Shown here one piece after another: positions 8,131 to 18,091 of a DNA stretch of 54,817 nt (position 1 is its first letter; each line of letters opens with the position of its first letter). Both the position numbers and the translations under genes were made by a program. The notes under the pieces were generated by a model that worked only from the letters and a program-made list of their open reading frames with translations, searched no databases and had not been told where the DNA came from. The DNA comes from [Flavobacterium] thermophilum (lineage in GTDB: Bacteria; Bacillota; Bacilli; Bacillales; Anoxybacillaceae). The stretch spans positions 1,085,001 to 1,139,817 of the forward strand of contig UGGS01000002.1 of the NCBI GenBank assembly GCA_900450595.1, given 5' to 3'.

Positions 8131-9150
8131 TTATTTTGCCGCTTTTTCCTGCACTGTGCTGGCCACCATTATCATTTCTTGTAGAGTCAAATCGTCCGAG
8201 GCGAGCGTAAACTCCACCCCGTTGTACGACCATGTCAGCGTTCGATCGGTGAGAGCGCCGACGGTGAAGCCTAAATCGACGGGATCGCCGTTCACCAAGA
8301 CGGGCATGCTCGTTGCCGGAAGCACTTCCGCTTTTTCTTGAACGAGCGTAAATGATTTTTTGCCGCCAAACGTCATAATCACTCGTTTGCCACTCTCACT
8401 TTTGACCTCTTTTTCCTCGAGCATTTTCACTCCTTCAGGCAGCCGGCTCAAATCGGGGTACATGACTTCCATCACTTGTTCTTTTCCTTCGGCCATCGTT
8501 GGCACCTCAAGACGCGCCCCGGTCATGTTTTTGGACGTGTCGAACGCATCGTCATCAAACTTTTTGTTAAATTCAACATTGGAGAATTCGACCGTCAACA
8601 ATGCTTTCCGGTCGGTATCCATCACTTTGACCGAGACCGGCGCCAAATCTTTTTTGCGCAGTGTAATCTCCTGTGTTGGGACGACCTCACTGTTCGGGTA
8701 GTTCGTTTTTGTCTCGAACACGTAATGATTTTTCGTTGCCTTAAACTTTGTCTTTGGATCGCTCAAAATGTCTTTGACGAGCGATTCGTACAAATACGCT
8801 TGGCTACTGTTTTTCGGCCAATCGCTGACAAACTTGAAGCTTTTGTTGAGGGCGGGTGTAAAGACGAATACCCCCTCATCATTGCGCAAAATCATTTGGC
8901 TTTGCCCTTTGTCGGCGTTTTTCAAGCTGACGCGGTAGTACGACGGCTGCTTATGCCACACTTCCACATGGTATACTTGCGGCTCGGCGCCGGTGTGGAA
9001 CGTCATTTTCGCTTCCGCTTGGTAACCTGTCAGCTCATCCATCTTTTCATTCAGCGCCTTGAACACTTCCTCCTGCGATTTGGACCCGCAGCCAGCTAAC
9101 ACAAATAGAAAGATGATGCCGACCAATGCCATAAGCACCTTTCTGCCCAT
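8131..9150 (-). CDS. ydcC: Sporulation-associated lipoprotein YdcC (LolA-like fold)
   Basis: A 339-residue lipoprotein. The signal peptide ends in the lipobox LAGC (Cys21), followed by a ~300-residue domain like the LolA/outer-membrane-lipoprotein-carrier fold (NADKGQSQMILRNDEGVFVF). B. subtilis YdcC is made in the mother cell under sigma-E and is needed for normal sporulation; its molecular job is unclear. It sits between acpS and alr as in Bacillus, with its own terminator. Confidence 0.88.
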   Translation of the reverse strand: MGRKVLMALVGIIFLFVLAGCGSKSQEEVFKALNEKMDELTGYQAEAKMTFHTGAEPQVYHVEVWHKQPSYYRVSLKNADKGQSQMILRNDEGVFVFTPALNKSFKFVSDWPKNSSQAYLYESLVKDILSDPKTKFKATKNHYVFETKTNYPNSEVVPTQEITLRKKDLAPVSVKVMDTDRKALLTVEFSNVEFNKKFDDDAFDTSKNMTGARLEVPTMAEGKEQVMEVMYPDLSRLPEGVKMLEEKEVKSESGKRVIMTFGGKKSFTLVQEKAEVLPATSMPVLVNGDPVDLGFTVGALTDRTLTWSYNGVEFTLASDDLTLQEMIMVASTVQEKAAK

Positions 9151-9229
9151 CGCTTCAACCCCTTTGCCTCATATATCGGTTTCTGTCCATGCACTACAAT
9201 ATATGAGACAACACCCGGGAATATGCAGA

Positions 9230-9619
9230 CTAGCTATGACAAAGATCGAACGGCTTGAATGGTTCCAACCGCTCGATGACGACTTGGGCAACCGCATAAT
9301 CGCGGCTATGGGAAATGGAAAGATGAACGACTTCGCGGTCGCAGTCAGCAGCAATGCGCGGTTTCCCGTAGGCATCTGTGGCGATTTCAATATCCTGAAA
9401 TGACAAATGCCGTCCAATTCCTGTCCCGAGCGCTTTGGCGTACGCTTCCTTCGCCGCAAACCGTCCGGCGAGAAATTCCACCTGCCGGGCAGGCGGCAAC
9501 TCATCAAACTGCGCCTTCTCCCGCGGCGTTAAAATCCGCTCCGGGAGTTTGCGGCTGCGGGCAAGGATGGACCGAATGCGCTCCAATTCCACAATGTCAA
9601 TGCCGATGCCGATGATCAT
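9230..9619 (-). CDS. acpS: Holo-[acyl-carrier-protein] synthase
   Basis: A 129-residue AcpS that moves 4'-phosphopantetheine from CoA to acyl carrier protein. The start [15 protein letters not shown] (9619) follows a GGGGGG ribosome site. Visible are the metal-binding Asp in [20 protein letters not shown] with the second metal-binding Glu, and [13 protein letters not shown] near the end. An ATG 39 bases further up would add residues not usual for the family. Confidence 0.95.
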   Translation of the reverse strand: MIIGIGIDIVELERIRSILARSRKLPERILTPREKAQFDELPPARQVEFLAGRFAAKEAYAKALGTGIGRHLSFQDIEIATDAYGKPRIAADCDREVVHLSISHSRDYAVAQVVIERLEPFKPFDLCHS

Positions 9620-9737
9620 CGCGTTCCCCCCTGCTATCGGTTTGCCGGCCGCGGACAAATTTTTTCCGGCCGTCGCGCATAAGATGGCTTATAGCAATCC
9701 CTATGTTTGGTTTCCTGCCAAGAAAGGAGGCTCGTTC

Positions 9738-10355
9738 ATGTTTCACCGTACCGGGGACGGTCGGCCGCTGCCTCGCCTTTGCCCCGCCGTATTCATCCTG
9801 TTGCTCGTCCATGTTGGCTTATGGGGGTTGTTCACGCTTCCTCTTCCGGCGCTTGAGCCAGTCTGGCAGAGCATCGTCGGAACGAACGGCGCCATCCGCC
9901 ATGGGGAGTATTGGCGGCTTGTCAGCCCGCTTTTATTGCACCTCGATTTCGACCATTTAGCCGCGAACAGCCTCTCCTTATGGTTGTTCGGCTCGTGGCT
10001 CGAGCAAGCGCTTGGGAAAAGGAAGTTTTTGCTTCTTTATATCGGGGGAGGCGTCGGCGCCAACCTTGCCACCGCCTTGCTTCTTCCGCCGATGTACAGC
10101 CATGTTGGGGCGTCGGGCGCCATTTTCTCCTTATTTGGCATGTACAGCTATCTCGCCCTTTTTCGCCGCGACCTCATCGCCCCCCGGCACGCCCAGTTGC
10201 TGTTGGCCGCTATGGCCATCAACCTGTTGCTCGGCTTGATGGAGCCGGACGGCAACCTCATCGCCCATCTGTTCGGCTTTGTCACCGGCGGGCTGCTCGC
10301 TCCGTTTTTGACCGTCCGCCCCGGACCGCCGTCGTTTCATGTCGTCCGGCCATGA
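9738..10355 (+). CDS. ydcA: Rhomboid family intramembrane serine protease
   Basis: A 205-residue membrane protein, divergent from acpS. The start at 9738 follows AAAGGAGG. Six or so membrane helices carry the rhomboid features: HLDFDHLAANSLSLW, the nucleophile motif GASGAIFSLFG, and a late AHLFGFVTGG supplying the catalytic His. Rhomboids cut substrates inside the membrane. Its stop codon lies at the edge of the cshA terminator. Confidence 0.88.
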   Translation: MFHRTGDGRPLPRLCPAVFILLLVHVGLWGLFTLPLPALEPVWQSIVGTNGAIRHGEYWRLVSPLLLHLDFDHLAANSLSLWLFGSWLEQALGKRKFLLLYIGGGVGANLATALLLPPMYSHVGASGAIFSLFGMYSYLALFRRDLIAPRHAQLLLAAMAINLLLGLMEPDGNLIAHLFGFVTGGLLAPFLTVRPGPPSFHVVRP

Positions 10356-10377
10356 AAAAACGGCGCTTAATGCGCCG
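10353..10377 (-). terminator. cshA terminator overlapping both stop codons
   Basis: CGGCGC-ATTAA-GCGCCG followed by TTTTTT on the minus strand. The stem covers the cshA stop, and its T-run touches the ydcA stop at 10353-10355: very tight packing of convergent genes. Confidence 0.85.
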
Positions 10378-11770
10378 TAATCCGCCGTTTTTTCGTCCGT
10401 CCGCGCGCGGAGCCGTCCGGGCGGCCGCCCCGTTTTTTCTCCCGTTTGACCGCTAATGGCGGCTCTTCGGTCAGTTTTACCGGCGTTGTATCCGGCTCGC
10501 GCGTCAACATTTTCAAGCAGGCGGCGACAAGCGTCACCGAATCATGCTCTTCCAGCAGCTCCTCGGCGGCCCGCTTGTAAAACGACAAGTTTTCTGTTTC
10601 CGCCACATTGAGAAGCTTCTCAATGGCAATGCGCTGTTGGCCTTCCAGCGCCTCATCGAGCGTCGGCGGCTTCATCCGTTCCATTTTCCGCTTCGTCGTC
10701 CGCTCAATATGGTGGAGCTGGCCGATCTCCCTTGGCGTGACAAACGTCATCGCCACACCCGTTTTCCCGGCGCGGCCTGTCCGCCCGATCCGGTGGACGT
10801 AGCTTTCCGGATCCTGCGGGATGTCGAAGTTATATACGTGCGTCACGCCGGAAATATCCAATCCGCGCGCGGCAACGTCGGTTGCGACTAAAATTTCGAT
10901 CGATCCTTCTTTAAACTTGCGCAACACCGACAGGCGCTTCGCCTGGCTTAAATCGCCGTGGATGCCTTCCGCCGCATAGCCGCGCAAGTTGAGCGCCTCG
11001 GCAAGCTCATCGACGCGCCGCTTCGTGCGGCCGAACACGATCGCGAGCTCCGGCGCCTGAATATCGAGAAGCCGCGTCAAAATGTCAAATTTCTTTTTCT
11101 CGTGCACTTCTAAGTAGTACTGTTGAATGTTCGGCACAGTCATCTCTTTCGCCTTGACCTTCACGAGTTCCGGCTCATTCATGAACCGCTCGGCGATGCG
11201 GCGGATCGGGTCCGGCATCGTTGCGGAAAACAGCAGCGTCTGCCGCTCGGCCGGCACATGGCTTAAAATCGCTTCAATGTCCTCGATAAACCCCATGTTG
11301 AGCATCTCGTCCGCCTCATCGAGCACGACGGTATGCACGTGCTCAAGACGCAGCGTGCCGCGGTTGATATGGTCAAGGATGCGGCCCGGCGTGCCGACGA
11401 TGACGTGCGGATGTTTTTTCAAAGCGCGGATTTGCCGGTCGATATCTTGACCGCCGTAAATCGGCAAGACGCGCACGCGCTTGACCGCGCCGATTTTATA
11501 CAGCTCTTCTGATACTTGGATGGCGAGCTCCCGCGTCGGCGCGACAACGAGCGCTTGAACGGCGCCGTTTTTTACGTCCACTTTTTCCACAATCGGAATA
11601 CCAAACGCCGCCGTTTTCCCAGTTCCGGTTTGCGCTTGACCGATTACGTCTTTATTTTGCAGACTGAGCGGAATCGTCTTTGCTTGAATCGGGGTCGTCT
11701 CTTCAAACCCCATCCGCTCGATCGCTTTCATCACTTCTTGGCTTAATCCTAATTCTTGAAATGTCGTCAA
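10367..11770 (-). CDS. cshA: DEAD-box ATP-dependent RNA helicase CshA
   Basis: A 467-residue helicase with motif [34 protein letters not shown], and the C-terminal ARGLDIS and [10 protein letters not shown]. CshA remodels RNA in the degradosome and in ribosome assembly, and is important in the cold. The C-terminal tail is basic and rich in Arg/Lys/Gly. The start is TTG at 11770 ([20 protein letters not shown]) with AAGGAG 11 bases upstream. In B. subtilis ydbS and ydbT lie between this gene and ydcA; they are absent here. Confidence 0.93.
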   Translation of the reverse strand: MTTFQELGLSQEVMKAIERMGFEETTPIQAKTIPLSLQNKDVIGQAQTGTGKTAAFGIPIVEKVDVKNGAVQALVVAPTRELAIQVSEELYKIGAVKRVRVLPIYGGQDIDRQIRALKKHPHVIVGTPGRILDHINRGTLRLEHVHTVVLDEADEMLNMGFIEDIEAILSHVPAERQTLLFSATMPDPIRRIAERFMNEPELVKVKAKEMTVPNIQQYYLEVHEKKKFDILTRLLDIQAPELAIVFGRTKRRVDELAEALNLRGYAAEGIHGDLSQAKRLSVLRKFKEGSIEILVATDVAARGLDISGVTHVYNFDIPQDPESYVHRIGRTGRAGKTGVAMTFVTPREIGQLHHIERTTKRKMERMKPPTLDEALEGQQRIAIEKLLNVAETENLSFYKRAAEELLEEHDSVTLVAACLKMLTREPDTTPVKLTEEPPLAVKREKKRGGRPDGSARGRTKKRRITAH

Positions 11771-11831
11771 TGTTATCCAAACTCCTTAAATTCAAAATCG
11801 TCCCTGATTCGTGAGAAAGGTTTGACAGTTA

Positions 11832-12554
11832 TCATACCATGTTATGCGGTGATTTGCAATGATGGGCATGGGCAGCGCGCAAAAATGTTTCCACCTCAGC
11901 AAACAGAACGTGCCGATCGATACTATGACAAACATGATGGAACGAATTGGGCAAAAGCAACAGCTTTTTTTCCGCCGATCCAATCTGCTCATATAAATAA
12001 TAGGCGCTTTTTAGCGGCACGATCCCATCTTTTTCTCCTTGCACAATGAGCGCGGGTGCCGCGACGCGCGGAAGTCGGGGACGCACATCGCGGACGAGTT
12101 TGCGAAATTCCCTGACAGCTGAAAACGGCGTCGCCATCATTTTGTTTCGATAGCGGAGAAACAACGGGTGCTCCCGCGCTCCACGCCAGCCGTTGGCAAA
12201 CATTTCGCGGATGTCGCGCCATAATTGCCTTGGATTTACATAATAAAACGCTGCGCTGAGCAACACAAGCTTGGCGACCGGGTATTTTTCCGCCAGGTAA
12301 ACGGCGATCACTCCGCCCATCGAAAACCCTATGACATACACCGTACGGCAGCGGCGATGGAGCGCTAGAAACGCTTGTTCCGCCGCCGCAATCCATTGGT
12401 CGTATGTAATTCCCTTTAGCTGCAGCTCGCTTCCGTGGCCCGGCAATGTCGGCGTTTCGATGACCCAATCGGTCCGTTCCCGCAAATAGTCGGCCAGCGG
12501 CGCCACTTCCTCCGGGCTGCCGGTAAAGCCATGAATGCATAAGCAGCCGATCAT
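11832..12554 (-). CDS. Alpha/beta-hydrolase, carboxylesterase-like
   Basis: A 240-residue hydrolase. HGFTGSPEE gives the oxyanion-hole region, GFSMGG the nucleophile Ser, EKDGIVP the acid Asp and SFHHVCH the catalytic His, in the order and spacing of the Geobacillus Est30 / BioH-type monoacyl-esterases. The start at 12554 (MIGCLCIHGF) follows GGGGG. It probably cuts short-chain esters; the natural substrate is not clear. It lies downstream of the murF terminator. Confidence 0.85.
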   Translation of the reverse strand: MIGCLCIHGFTGSPEEVAPLADYLRERTDWVIETPTLPGHGSELQLKGITYDQWIAAAEQAFLALHRRCRTVYVIGFSMGGVIAVYLAEKYPVAKLVLLSAAFYYVNPRQLWRDIREMFANGWRGAREHPLFLRYRNKMMATPFSAVREFRKLVRDVRPRLPRVAAPALIVQGEKDGIVPLKSAYYLYEQIGSAEKKLLLLPNSFHHVCHSIDRHVLFAEVETFLRAAHAHHCKSPHNMV

Positions 12555-12577
12555 GATCCCCCACCCCCGCTGGAATG

Positions 12578-12604
12578 AAAAGCGGCGCCCATGACGCCGC
12601 TTTT
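12578..12604. terminator. Terminator after murF
   Basis: AAAAGCGGCG, loop, CGCCGCTTTT: a symmetric hairpin with A/T flanks, just beyond the murF stop in minus sense. Confidence 0.85.
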
Positions 12605-12627
12605 AGTTTTTCGCGGTTGGCCTGATT

Positions 12628-14004
12628 TTACACCCAATAGCGGAGCAGTTCTTCCAATTTCATGCCGCGCGATGCCTTCAACAAGACAATATCGTCCGGA
12701 GAAGCGACCGAACGCACCGCCTCGGCCAATGCCGCCTTATCGTCAAACGCCCGCACCCGACCGTCGGCAAAAAACGGTGCAGCAGCTTCCGCAATATAGC
12801 GCGCCAGCGGTCCATAAGTGAACACGTAATCCGCCATCTCCGGCCGCAGCATCGCCCCGATCTCTTCGTGAAACTCGGCTTCTTTTTCGCCAAGCTCCAA
12901 TATATCGCCCAAGACGGCAATTTTGTTCCGATACCCGTCCAGTTCCCCAAGCAGCGTCAACGCTGCACGCGTCGAAGTCGGGCTGGCGTTGTAAGCATCG
13001 TTAATGACCGTGAAGCCATGCTTTGTTTTGACAACTTCGGTGCGCATGCGCGTCACTTGCAGACGGGACAAGGCCGCATCGATGCTGTCCCAGCCGACGC
13101 CAAAAAAGCGGGCTACCGCGATGGCCGCGAGCGCGTTGTACACGTGATGTTTTCCCAACACCGGCATAAAGAGCGTCCGATCCGGAAGCGCGTTAATGGC
13201 AAACGACGTCCCCCCCGCTTCAATGCGCACATCGGTCGGGTAGTAGTCGTTTTCCGCTCCCGCCCCAAATGTCGCGACGTGGCGGGGAAGGGATAAATGC
13301 GGCACGCGCTCGGCCAACAGCGGTTCGTCGCCATGGTAGACGAACAAGCCATCGCGGTGCACCCCTTCCAAAATTTCCAATTTGGCTTTGGCGATGCCTT
13401 CCCGTGAACCAAGCTCTTGCAAATGTGATTCCCCGATGTTGGTAATGACGGCTGCATCCGGTTTGGCAATCAACGTGAGCCGCTCGATTTCACCGAATCC
13501 GCTCATCCCCATTTCGACAACGGCAATCTCTGTGTCTTCCTCGAGCGAAAGCAGCGTCAACGGTACGCCAATATGGTTGTTGAGGTTCCCTTCCGTTTTT
13601 TGCACGCGGTAGTTGGCCGCCAACAACGCGGCAATCATATCTTTTGTCGTCGTTTTGCCGTTGCTGCCGGTCACGCCGACCACTTTCAGCCCGAGCTGTT
13701 GGCGGTAACGGGCGGCAAGCCGCTGCAGCGCCGAAAGGGTATCGTCAACGATAATCGCCGGAACGCCTTCTGGCGGCGTCCCCTCCGCTTCCGCCCACAG
13801 CACTGCCGCCGCTCCTTTTTGCACCGCCTCATTCACAAAGGCATGGCCGTTAAACTTCGCGCCGATAAGCGGAACGTACAAGTTGCCGGCTTGGATCGTT
13901 CTCGTGTCTGTCGATACACCGCTGACGGCAATCGTCTCCCATTCCGGCTTCACGCACCGACCGCCTGACATCTCCGCAATTTGCCGCACCGTCCGTTTCA
14001 TCAT
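12628..14004 (-). CDS. murF: UDP-N-acetylmuramoyl-tripeptide--D-Ala-D-Ala ligase
   Basis: A 458-residue Mur ligase that adds D-Ala-D-Ala to the peptidoglycan precursor in the cytoplasm. The ATP loop is GVTGSNGKTTTK (~residue 110), followed by EGNLNNHIGVPLTL and VEMGMSGFGEIERL typical of MurF, and INDAYNASPTS in the C-terminal half. Two ATGs in a row open the gene behind GAGGGTG. It follows ddl by 15 bases, so the dipeptide maker and user form an operon. Confidence 0.96.
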   Translation of the reverse strand: MMKRTVRQIAEMSGGRCVKPEWETIAVSGVSTDTRTIQAGNLYVPLIGAKFNGHAFVNEAVQKGAAAVLWAEAEGTPPEGVPAIIVDDTLSALQRLAARYRQQLGLKVVGVTGSNGKTTTKDMIAALLAANYRVQKTEGNLNNHIGVPLTLLSLEEDTEIAVVEMGMSGFGEIERLTLIAKPDAAVITNIGESHLQELGSREGIAKAKLEILEGVHRDGLFVYHGDEPLLAERVPHLSLPRHVATFGAGAENDYYPTDVRIEAGGTSFAINALPDRTLFMPVLGKHHVYNALAAIAVARFFGVGWDSIDAALSRLQVTRMRTEVVKTKHGFTVINDAYNASPTSTRAALTLLGELDGYRNKIAVLGDILELGEKEAEFHEEIGAMLRPEMADYVFTYGPLARYIAEAAAPFFADGRVRAFDDKAALAEAVRSVASPDDIVLLKASRGMKLEELLRYWV

Positions 14005-14019
14005 CCGCTTTCACCCTCT

Positions 14020-15114
14020 TTATTTTTCAAATGTGTACGTGATCGTCTGCTTTTCTTGATGCCGTTCCAACGCCAGCGCAATGAGGCGCTCGATCAGTTC
14101 CGGATACGGCACGCCGCTGTGCTGCCAAAGAAGCGGAAACATGCTGTACGGGGTAAATCCCGGCATCGTATTGATTTCGTTAATATACACGGTGCCATCT
14201 TCAGCGAGGAAAAAGTCGGCACGCACGAGCCCGGACAAGTCGAGCGCTTTAAACGCGGCAATGGCCATTTTCTTGATCGTCTCATACTGCTCGGGCGTCA
14301 CCTTGGCGGGAATAATCAATTCCGTTTGCCCGTCTTCATATTTCGCCTCATAGTCGTAAAATTCCTTTTTTGGCACAATTTCTCCGACGACCGAACAAAT
14401 CGGTTCATCATTGCCGATGACGCCGATCTCGATCTCCCGGCCGACGATTGCTTCTTCAATGATGATTTTCCGGTCATACTTAAACGCTTCGGCAAACGCC
14501 TCGTGCAAATCGCCGCGCTGTTTGCATTTCGAAATGCCGACGCTCGATCCGGCATTGGCCGGTTTGACAAAGCACGGGTAGCCAAGCTCTTGTTCGATCC
14601 GGTCGTAGACGGCTTCCCCGCCTTTTTGCCAGTCATATTTGGTCACCGCCACATATTTCGCCTGGCGCAGCCCGGCTTGGGCAAACAAGTTTTTCATAAT
14701 CACTTTATCCATGCCGACGGCCGAGGCAAGCACGCCGTTGCCCACGTACGGGAGGTTTAACATTTCGAGCAGGCCTTGCACAGTTCCGTCTTCGCCGTTC
14801 GGCCCATGCAAAAGCGGGAAGATGACGTCAATCGTTTCCTCGCTGTCCGCAGGCGACGATTCCGACGCCGGCACCTGGTTTAAAGATACCGGGATCATGG
14901 CCGTCGCTGTCGACGTGAACTGCAGCTGTTTCACTTCTTCGACCGGTCCGGTCAATCGCTTTCCTTTAATCCACTGCCCTTGTGGAGTAATGTAAATCGG
15001 AATCACATCAAATTTATGAGGATCAATGGCGTTCATCACCGCCATCGCCGTTGACAACGATACTTGATGCTCCGGCGACTTCCCGCCGTACAACACTCCG
15101 ACTCTCGTTTTCAT
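14020..15114 (-). CDS. ddl: D-alanine--D-alanine ligase
   Basis: A 364-residue ATP-grasp enzyme. The start [20 protein letters not shown] (15114) follows GAGGAGG; an upstream in-frame GTG/ATG is not needed. Visible are [16 protein letters not shown], the ATP-binding [15 protein letters not shown] and the metal-binding [17 protein letters not shown]. With a length near 364 it is of the larger Ddl type. Product goes straight to MurF, encoded next. Confidence 0.96.
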   Translation of the reverse strand: MKTRVGVLYGGKSPEHQVSLSTAMAVMNAIDPHKFDVIPIYITPQGQWIKGKRLTGPVEEVKQLQFTSTATAMIPVSLNQVPASESSPADSEETIDVIFPLLHGPNGEDGTVQGLLEMLNLPYVGNGVLASAVGMDKVIMKNLFAQAGLRQAKYVAVTKYDWQKGGEAVYDRIEQELGYPCFVKPANAGSSVGISKCKQRGDLHEAFAEAFKYDRKIIIEEAIVGREIEIGVIGNDEPICSVVGEIVPKKEFYDYEAKYEDGQTELIIPAKVTPEQYETIKKMAIAAFKALDLSGLVRADFFLAEDGTVYINEINTMPGFTPYSMFPLLWQHSGVPYPELIERLIALALERHQEKQTITYTFEK

Positions 15115-15235
15115 CTTCGTTCCTCCTCTTTCCTTGGCCATCGTTCCTATTGTAACACGTTTCGCGCCCAACGGTCTGATATTTTATATGTACGGTGCAG
15201 CTTGTTTCGCCACCCTTGGCGCATCCGCCCGGCAC

Positions 15236-15267
15236 AAAAAAATGCCATCTAACGTCCGTTAGATGGC
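15236..15267 (-). terminator. Terminator of the deacetylase-dedA-glycosyltransferase operon
   Basis: GCCATCTAACG-GA-CGTTAGATGGC followed by a T-run on the minus strand, immediately after the glycosyltransferase stop. Confidence 0.88.
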
Positions 15268-15272
15268 CCACG

Positions 15273-16415
15273 CTACGGGTGAAGCACACGCTGGGCGCGA
15301 CGCCGCGGCATCGCCGCCACCATTTCGGCGAGCGCTTCCTGCCCCGTTTTCTCCACCCCGGCGAAATAGTCGGACACACGGCGGAAAAACCGGTTTTTCT
15401 CGACGTCATCATTGAGCAGGCGCAACATGGCCCGCTCGCCGCGGTCCGGTTCAGCTAAATGGTAAATCAAGCCGTTCCGCTGCAAATATTGCAAATTGAT
15501 GCGCTCCTGACCCGGCAAACAATCGATCGTAAACATCGGAATGCGTTTGTGAAGCAGCTCGCTCACCGTCACTCCGCCCGGCTTTGTCACCACCGCGTCC
15601 ACCTCATCGTACAGCCGGTTCATTTCTTCCGGGTCGGCAATGTACGGGAGCGGACGGATGTGCGGGAGCTTCCAGCTGGCAATTTCGTCGTATAACTGGC
15701 GGTTGGCGCCGCATAGCACGGAATAGCGAAACAGCGTCGACGCCCGGGCCGCCCGCAAAAAGGCCATCATATTGCCAAGCCCCTGGTTTCCGCCTGCGAC
15801 AAGTATATGGATCGGCCGCCTCTTTCGCCGCGTTTCCGTCGTGTTCCGAAACGCATCATGAACCGGGATGCCTGTGACCACGATGCGCCCCTCGTCAATC
15901 CCGTACTTTGTGACCAGCTCCCATTTCGCCTCTGGATGGGGGACGAAGTGATAATCGATAAACCGTTTCCCCCAGACGCTGTTCATGAAAAAATCGGTAT
16001 AGACGTTCACCACAGGAACAAACAGCGCCTGTTTCCGCTTAAGCTGCTGCAAAATGCGCGACGGAAACGAGTGGGTGCAAACGATCAAATCGGGCCGTTC
16101 CTGCTCGAGCATTTTTTTCATTTTGCTTTCGAAATATGGCAGCCATGGCTCAAATGAAACAAACTCGAACCGCGGCGGCTCTTGATACATAAACGTTTTG
16201 TACACGCGATGATAGGAAGCGGGATGTGAGCGAATCCAGCGCAAATACGCTTCTGACACCATTTTTTCCATCAGTTCATTGCAATAGCTCAAAAAGTCGA
16301 TTTTTTTGCTTTCGACCGCCGGAAACTGGCGCCGCAAAAAATCGATCAACGTATCCGCGACTTTATGGTGTCCCGTGTTCATTTGAAACAACGGCAAGAA
16401 CAACACTTTCATCAT
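15273..16415 (-). CDS. MGDG-synthase/UgtP-type glycosyltransferase
   Basis: A 380-residue GT-B glycosyltransferase. The N-terminus MMKVLFLPLFQMNTGHHKVA has the lipid-glycosyltransferase loop (GHHK), and the C-terminal half has VVTKPGGVTVSELLHKRIPM, the sugar-nucleotide binding part. This matches the MGDG_synth/UgtP group, which glycosylate diacylglycerol, or related lipid acceptors. The ATG at 16415 is six bases after AAAGGGTG. It is the last gene of a three-gene operon with dedA and a deacetylase, suggesting a membrane-lipid or cell-surface role; the acceptor is not shown by sequence. Confidence 0.82.
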   Translation of the reverse strand: MMKVLFLPLFQMNTGHHKVADTLIDFLRRQFPAVESKKIDFLSYCNELMEKMVSEAYLRWIRSHPASYHRVYKTFMYQEPPRFEFVSFEPWLPYFESKMKKMLEQERPDLIVCTHSFPSRILQQLKRKQALFVPVVNVYTDFFMNSVWGKRFIDYHFVPHPEAKWELVTKYGIDEGRIVVTGIPVHDAFRNTTETRRKRRPIHILVAGGNQGLGNMMAFLRAARASTLFRYSVLCGANRQLYDEIASWKLPHIRPLPYIADPEEMNRLYDEVDAVVTKPGGVTVSELLHKRIPMFTIDCLPGQERINLQYLQRNGLIYHLAEPDRGERAMLRLLNDDVEKNRFFRRVSDYFAGVEKTGQEALAEMVAAMPRRRAQRVLHP

Positions 16416-16427
16416 CGATCGCACCCT

Positions 16428-17024
16428 TTAGCTTTCGAAAGATTTTTTGCGCCTCCGCTGCCCGATCCACGCCACAAGCAAAAACAGCAAAAACAACGCC
16501 AATCCGACAAGCGGGAAAGAAACGAGGGGAATATGAACATGCCGGCCGAGCAGCAGCCCAACGAACATCAGCGGGGCGACCCATCCAGCCGTTCCGAACG
16601 CTGCAAGCAGCAAAAACGGCCGAAACGGAAACCGGCTCACTCCCGCCATATACGGGCAGATTTGCCGGACGCCTGGCGCATAACAGCCGAACAAAATGCC
16701 CCATTTCCCATAACGGCGGAACCAAAGCTGGGCCCGCCCCCACCGTTCGTCCGTAATTCCGACGTATTTGCCGTACTTTTTCATAAACGGCGCCCCCCAC
16801 CATCGTCCGGCGCCATACGCCGCCACCATGCCGGCCATCGCCCCTCCCCAGCATGACGCGAGCGACGGCCAAAGCAACAGCTGCTCCTTGGCGACGATCA
16901 AACCGACGAAAAAAAGCAAACTTTCCTCCGGCGCCGGGATGCCGACAATGCCGCAAAATAAAAACAAAAACAGCATCACATATCCGTACGACTGAACGTA
17001 CGGCAACCATACACCCGTTTCCAT
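16428..17024 (-). CDS. DedA family membrane protein
   Basis: A 198-residue integral membrane protein with about five helices. GIPAPEESLLFFVGLIVAK near the start and RYGKWGILFGCYAPGVRQICPY with the conserved GxxxPGxR-type motif mark DedA; such proteins are thought to flip undecaprenyl phosphate or phospholipids. It starts 10 bases after the deacetylase and stops 12 bases before the glycosyltransferase. A second, distinct DedA is at 40439-41047. Confidence 0.88.
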   Translation of the reverse strand: METGVWLPYVQSYGYVMLFLFLFCGIVGIPAPEESLLFFVGLIVAKEQLLLWPSLASCWGGAMAGMVAAYGAGRWWGAPFMKKYGKYVGITDERWGRAQLWFRRYGKWGILFGCYAPGVRQICPYMAGVSRFPFRPFLLLAAFGTAGWVAPLMFVGLLLGRHVHIPLVSFPLVGLALFLLFLLVAWIGQRRRKKSFES

Positions 17025-17034
17025 GGCTCCCCCA

Positions 17035-17772
17035 TCACATCGACGAGATTCGTTTGTTAGTTTGCGCGTTTCTCATTTCTGTAATCGTCACCCAGCGCAT
17101 CTTTTTCGCCGCTTCATCTTTCAGCAGCAGCTCAAGCGCTGACAACATTTGCTCCGGCGCATGCCGGTCGGCGCCCAACGCATCGCCGTTGTCGTGAAGA
17201 ACAATCATCGCCCCGCCGCGCAACGCTCCTTTTAACCGGCGGAACAACTCCATTGCCCCCAGTTTGGCGTTCCAGTCGCCAACAATATGCGTCCATAACA
17301 CGGTCGTATACCGTTTTTGCACGATCGGCGCCCATGCGTTAAAATGCCCCCACGGCGGGCGGTAATAAACCGGTCGTTGACCCGTCGCCCGCTCAATCGC
17401 CGCAGCGGCGCGGCGCACCCCCCAATCGAGCCAAAGCGGCGGCAGAAGCCAGTTGCTTATATGGCGATAGTTGTGAATCCCGACTTCATGGCCTTCCTCC
17501 ACCATGCGCCGCACAATGTCCGGATAACGTTCCGCTTTGCGGCCGACGACGAAAAACGTCGCCTTGACACCGTGTTTCTTTAATAAATCCAACAGTTTTG
17601 GCGTATAATACGGGTCAGGACCGTCATCAAACGTCAAAGCAAGGCAATCGGGCGCTGTTCCTTCCCGAAACAGCAGTACCCGCTTTTTGCGAATGACGAT
17701 CGTCGGCACAACCCCGTAAACGATGATTCCAGCGATCAGACAACCGAAAAGCCATGCCAACATCGTCCTCAC
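17035..17772 (-). CDS. Membrane-anchored polysaccharide deacetylase
   Basis: A 245-residue protein with one N-terminal membrane helix (LAWLFGCLIAGIIVYGVV) and a NodB-type deacetylase domain. LALTFDDGPDP gives the catalytic and metal-binding Asp residues, HEVGIHNYRH holds the two metal-binding His, YYRPPWGHFN follows, and MIVLHDNGD supplies the late His. It would remove acetyl or related groups from cell-wall or glycolipid sugars outside the membrane. First gene of the operon with dedA and the glycosyltransferase. Confidence 0.88.
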   Translation of the reverse strand: MRTMLAWLFGCLIAGIIVYGVVPTIVIRKKRVLLFREGTAPDCLALTFDDGPDPYYTPKLLDLLKKHGVKATFFVVGRKAERYPDIVRRMVEEGHEVGIHNYRHISNWLLPPLWLDWGVRRAAAAIERATGQRPVYYRPPWGHFNAWAPIVQKRYTTVLWTHIVGDWNAKLGAMELFRRLKGALRGGAMIVLHDNGDALGADRHAPEQMLSALELLLKDEAAKKMRWVTITEMRNAQTNKRISSM

Positions 17773-18091
17773 CTCGCAATATTTTTTCCTTTAAAAAATC
17801 ACAACGTGCGAACAGACTACTAAATTTATAATAATAATATATAATTTCGATGAAAAATCAAAAGGAAAACAATGAAATTTTCATGTGACGCCCAAGCGTT
17901 CCCTTTTTCTATACGAAACGTCCAGCCGATCGGTTTCCTCCATAAATGACGTTGCATCTGCTATAATACATAATCGGTATGAAACTCTAGCCGCAAAGAG
18001 CAATTCATCGGCATATCCGTTCCGCCGGACGGCCGGAACGGGACGGCTGCATTGTACGTTATTCATCTTGCAAAAAGACAGGTGATCTGCA
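17773..18091 (+). promoter_or_regulatory. Divergent AT-rich region with a -10 for the murG paralogue
   Basis: No gene is seen. A TATAAT at 17962-17967 points toward the murG-like gene, but the matching -35 is weak. The stretch 17773-17880 is very AT rich. Confidence 0.4.
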
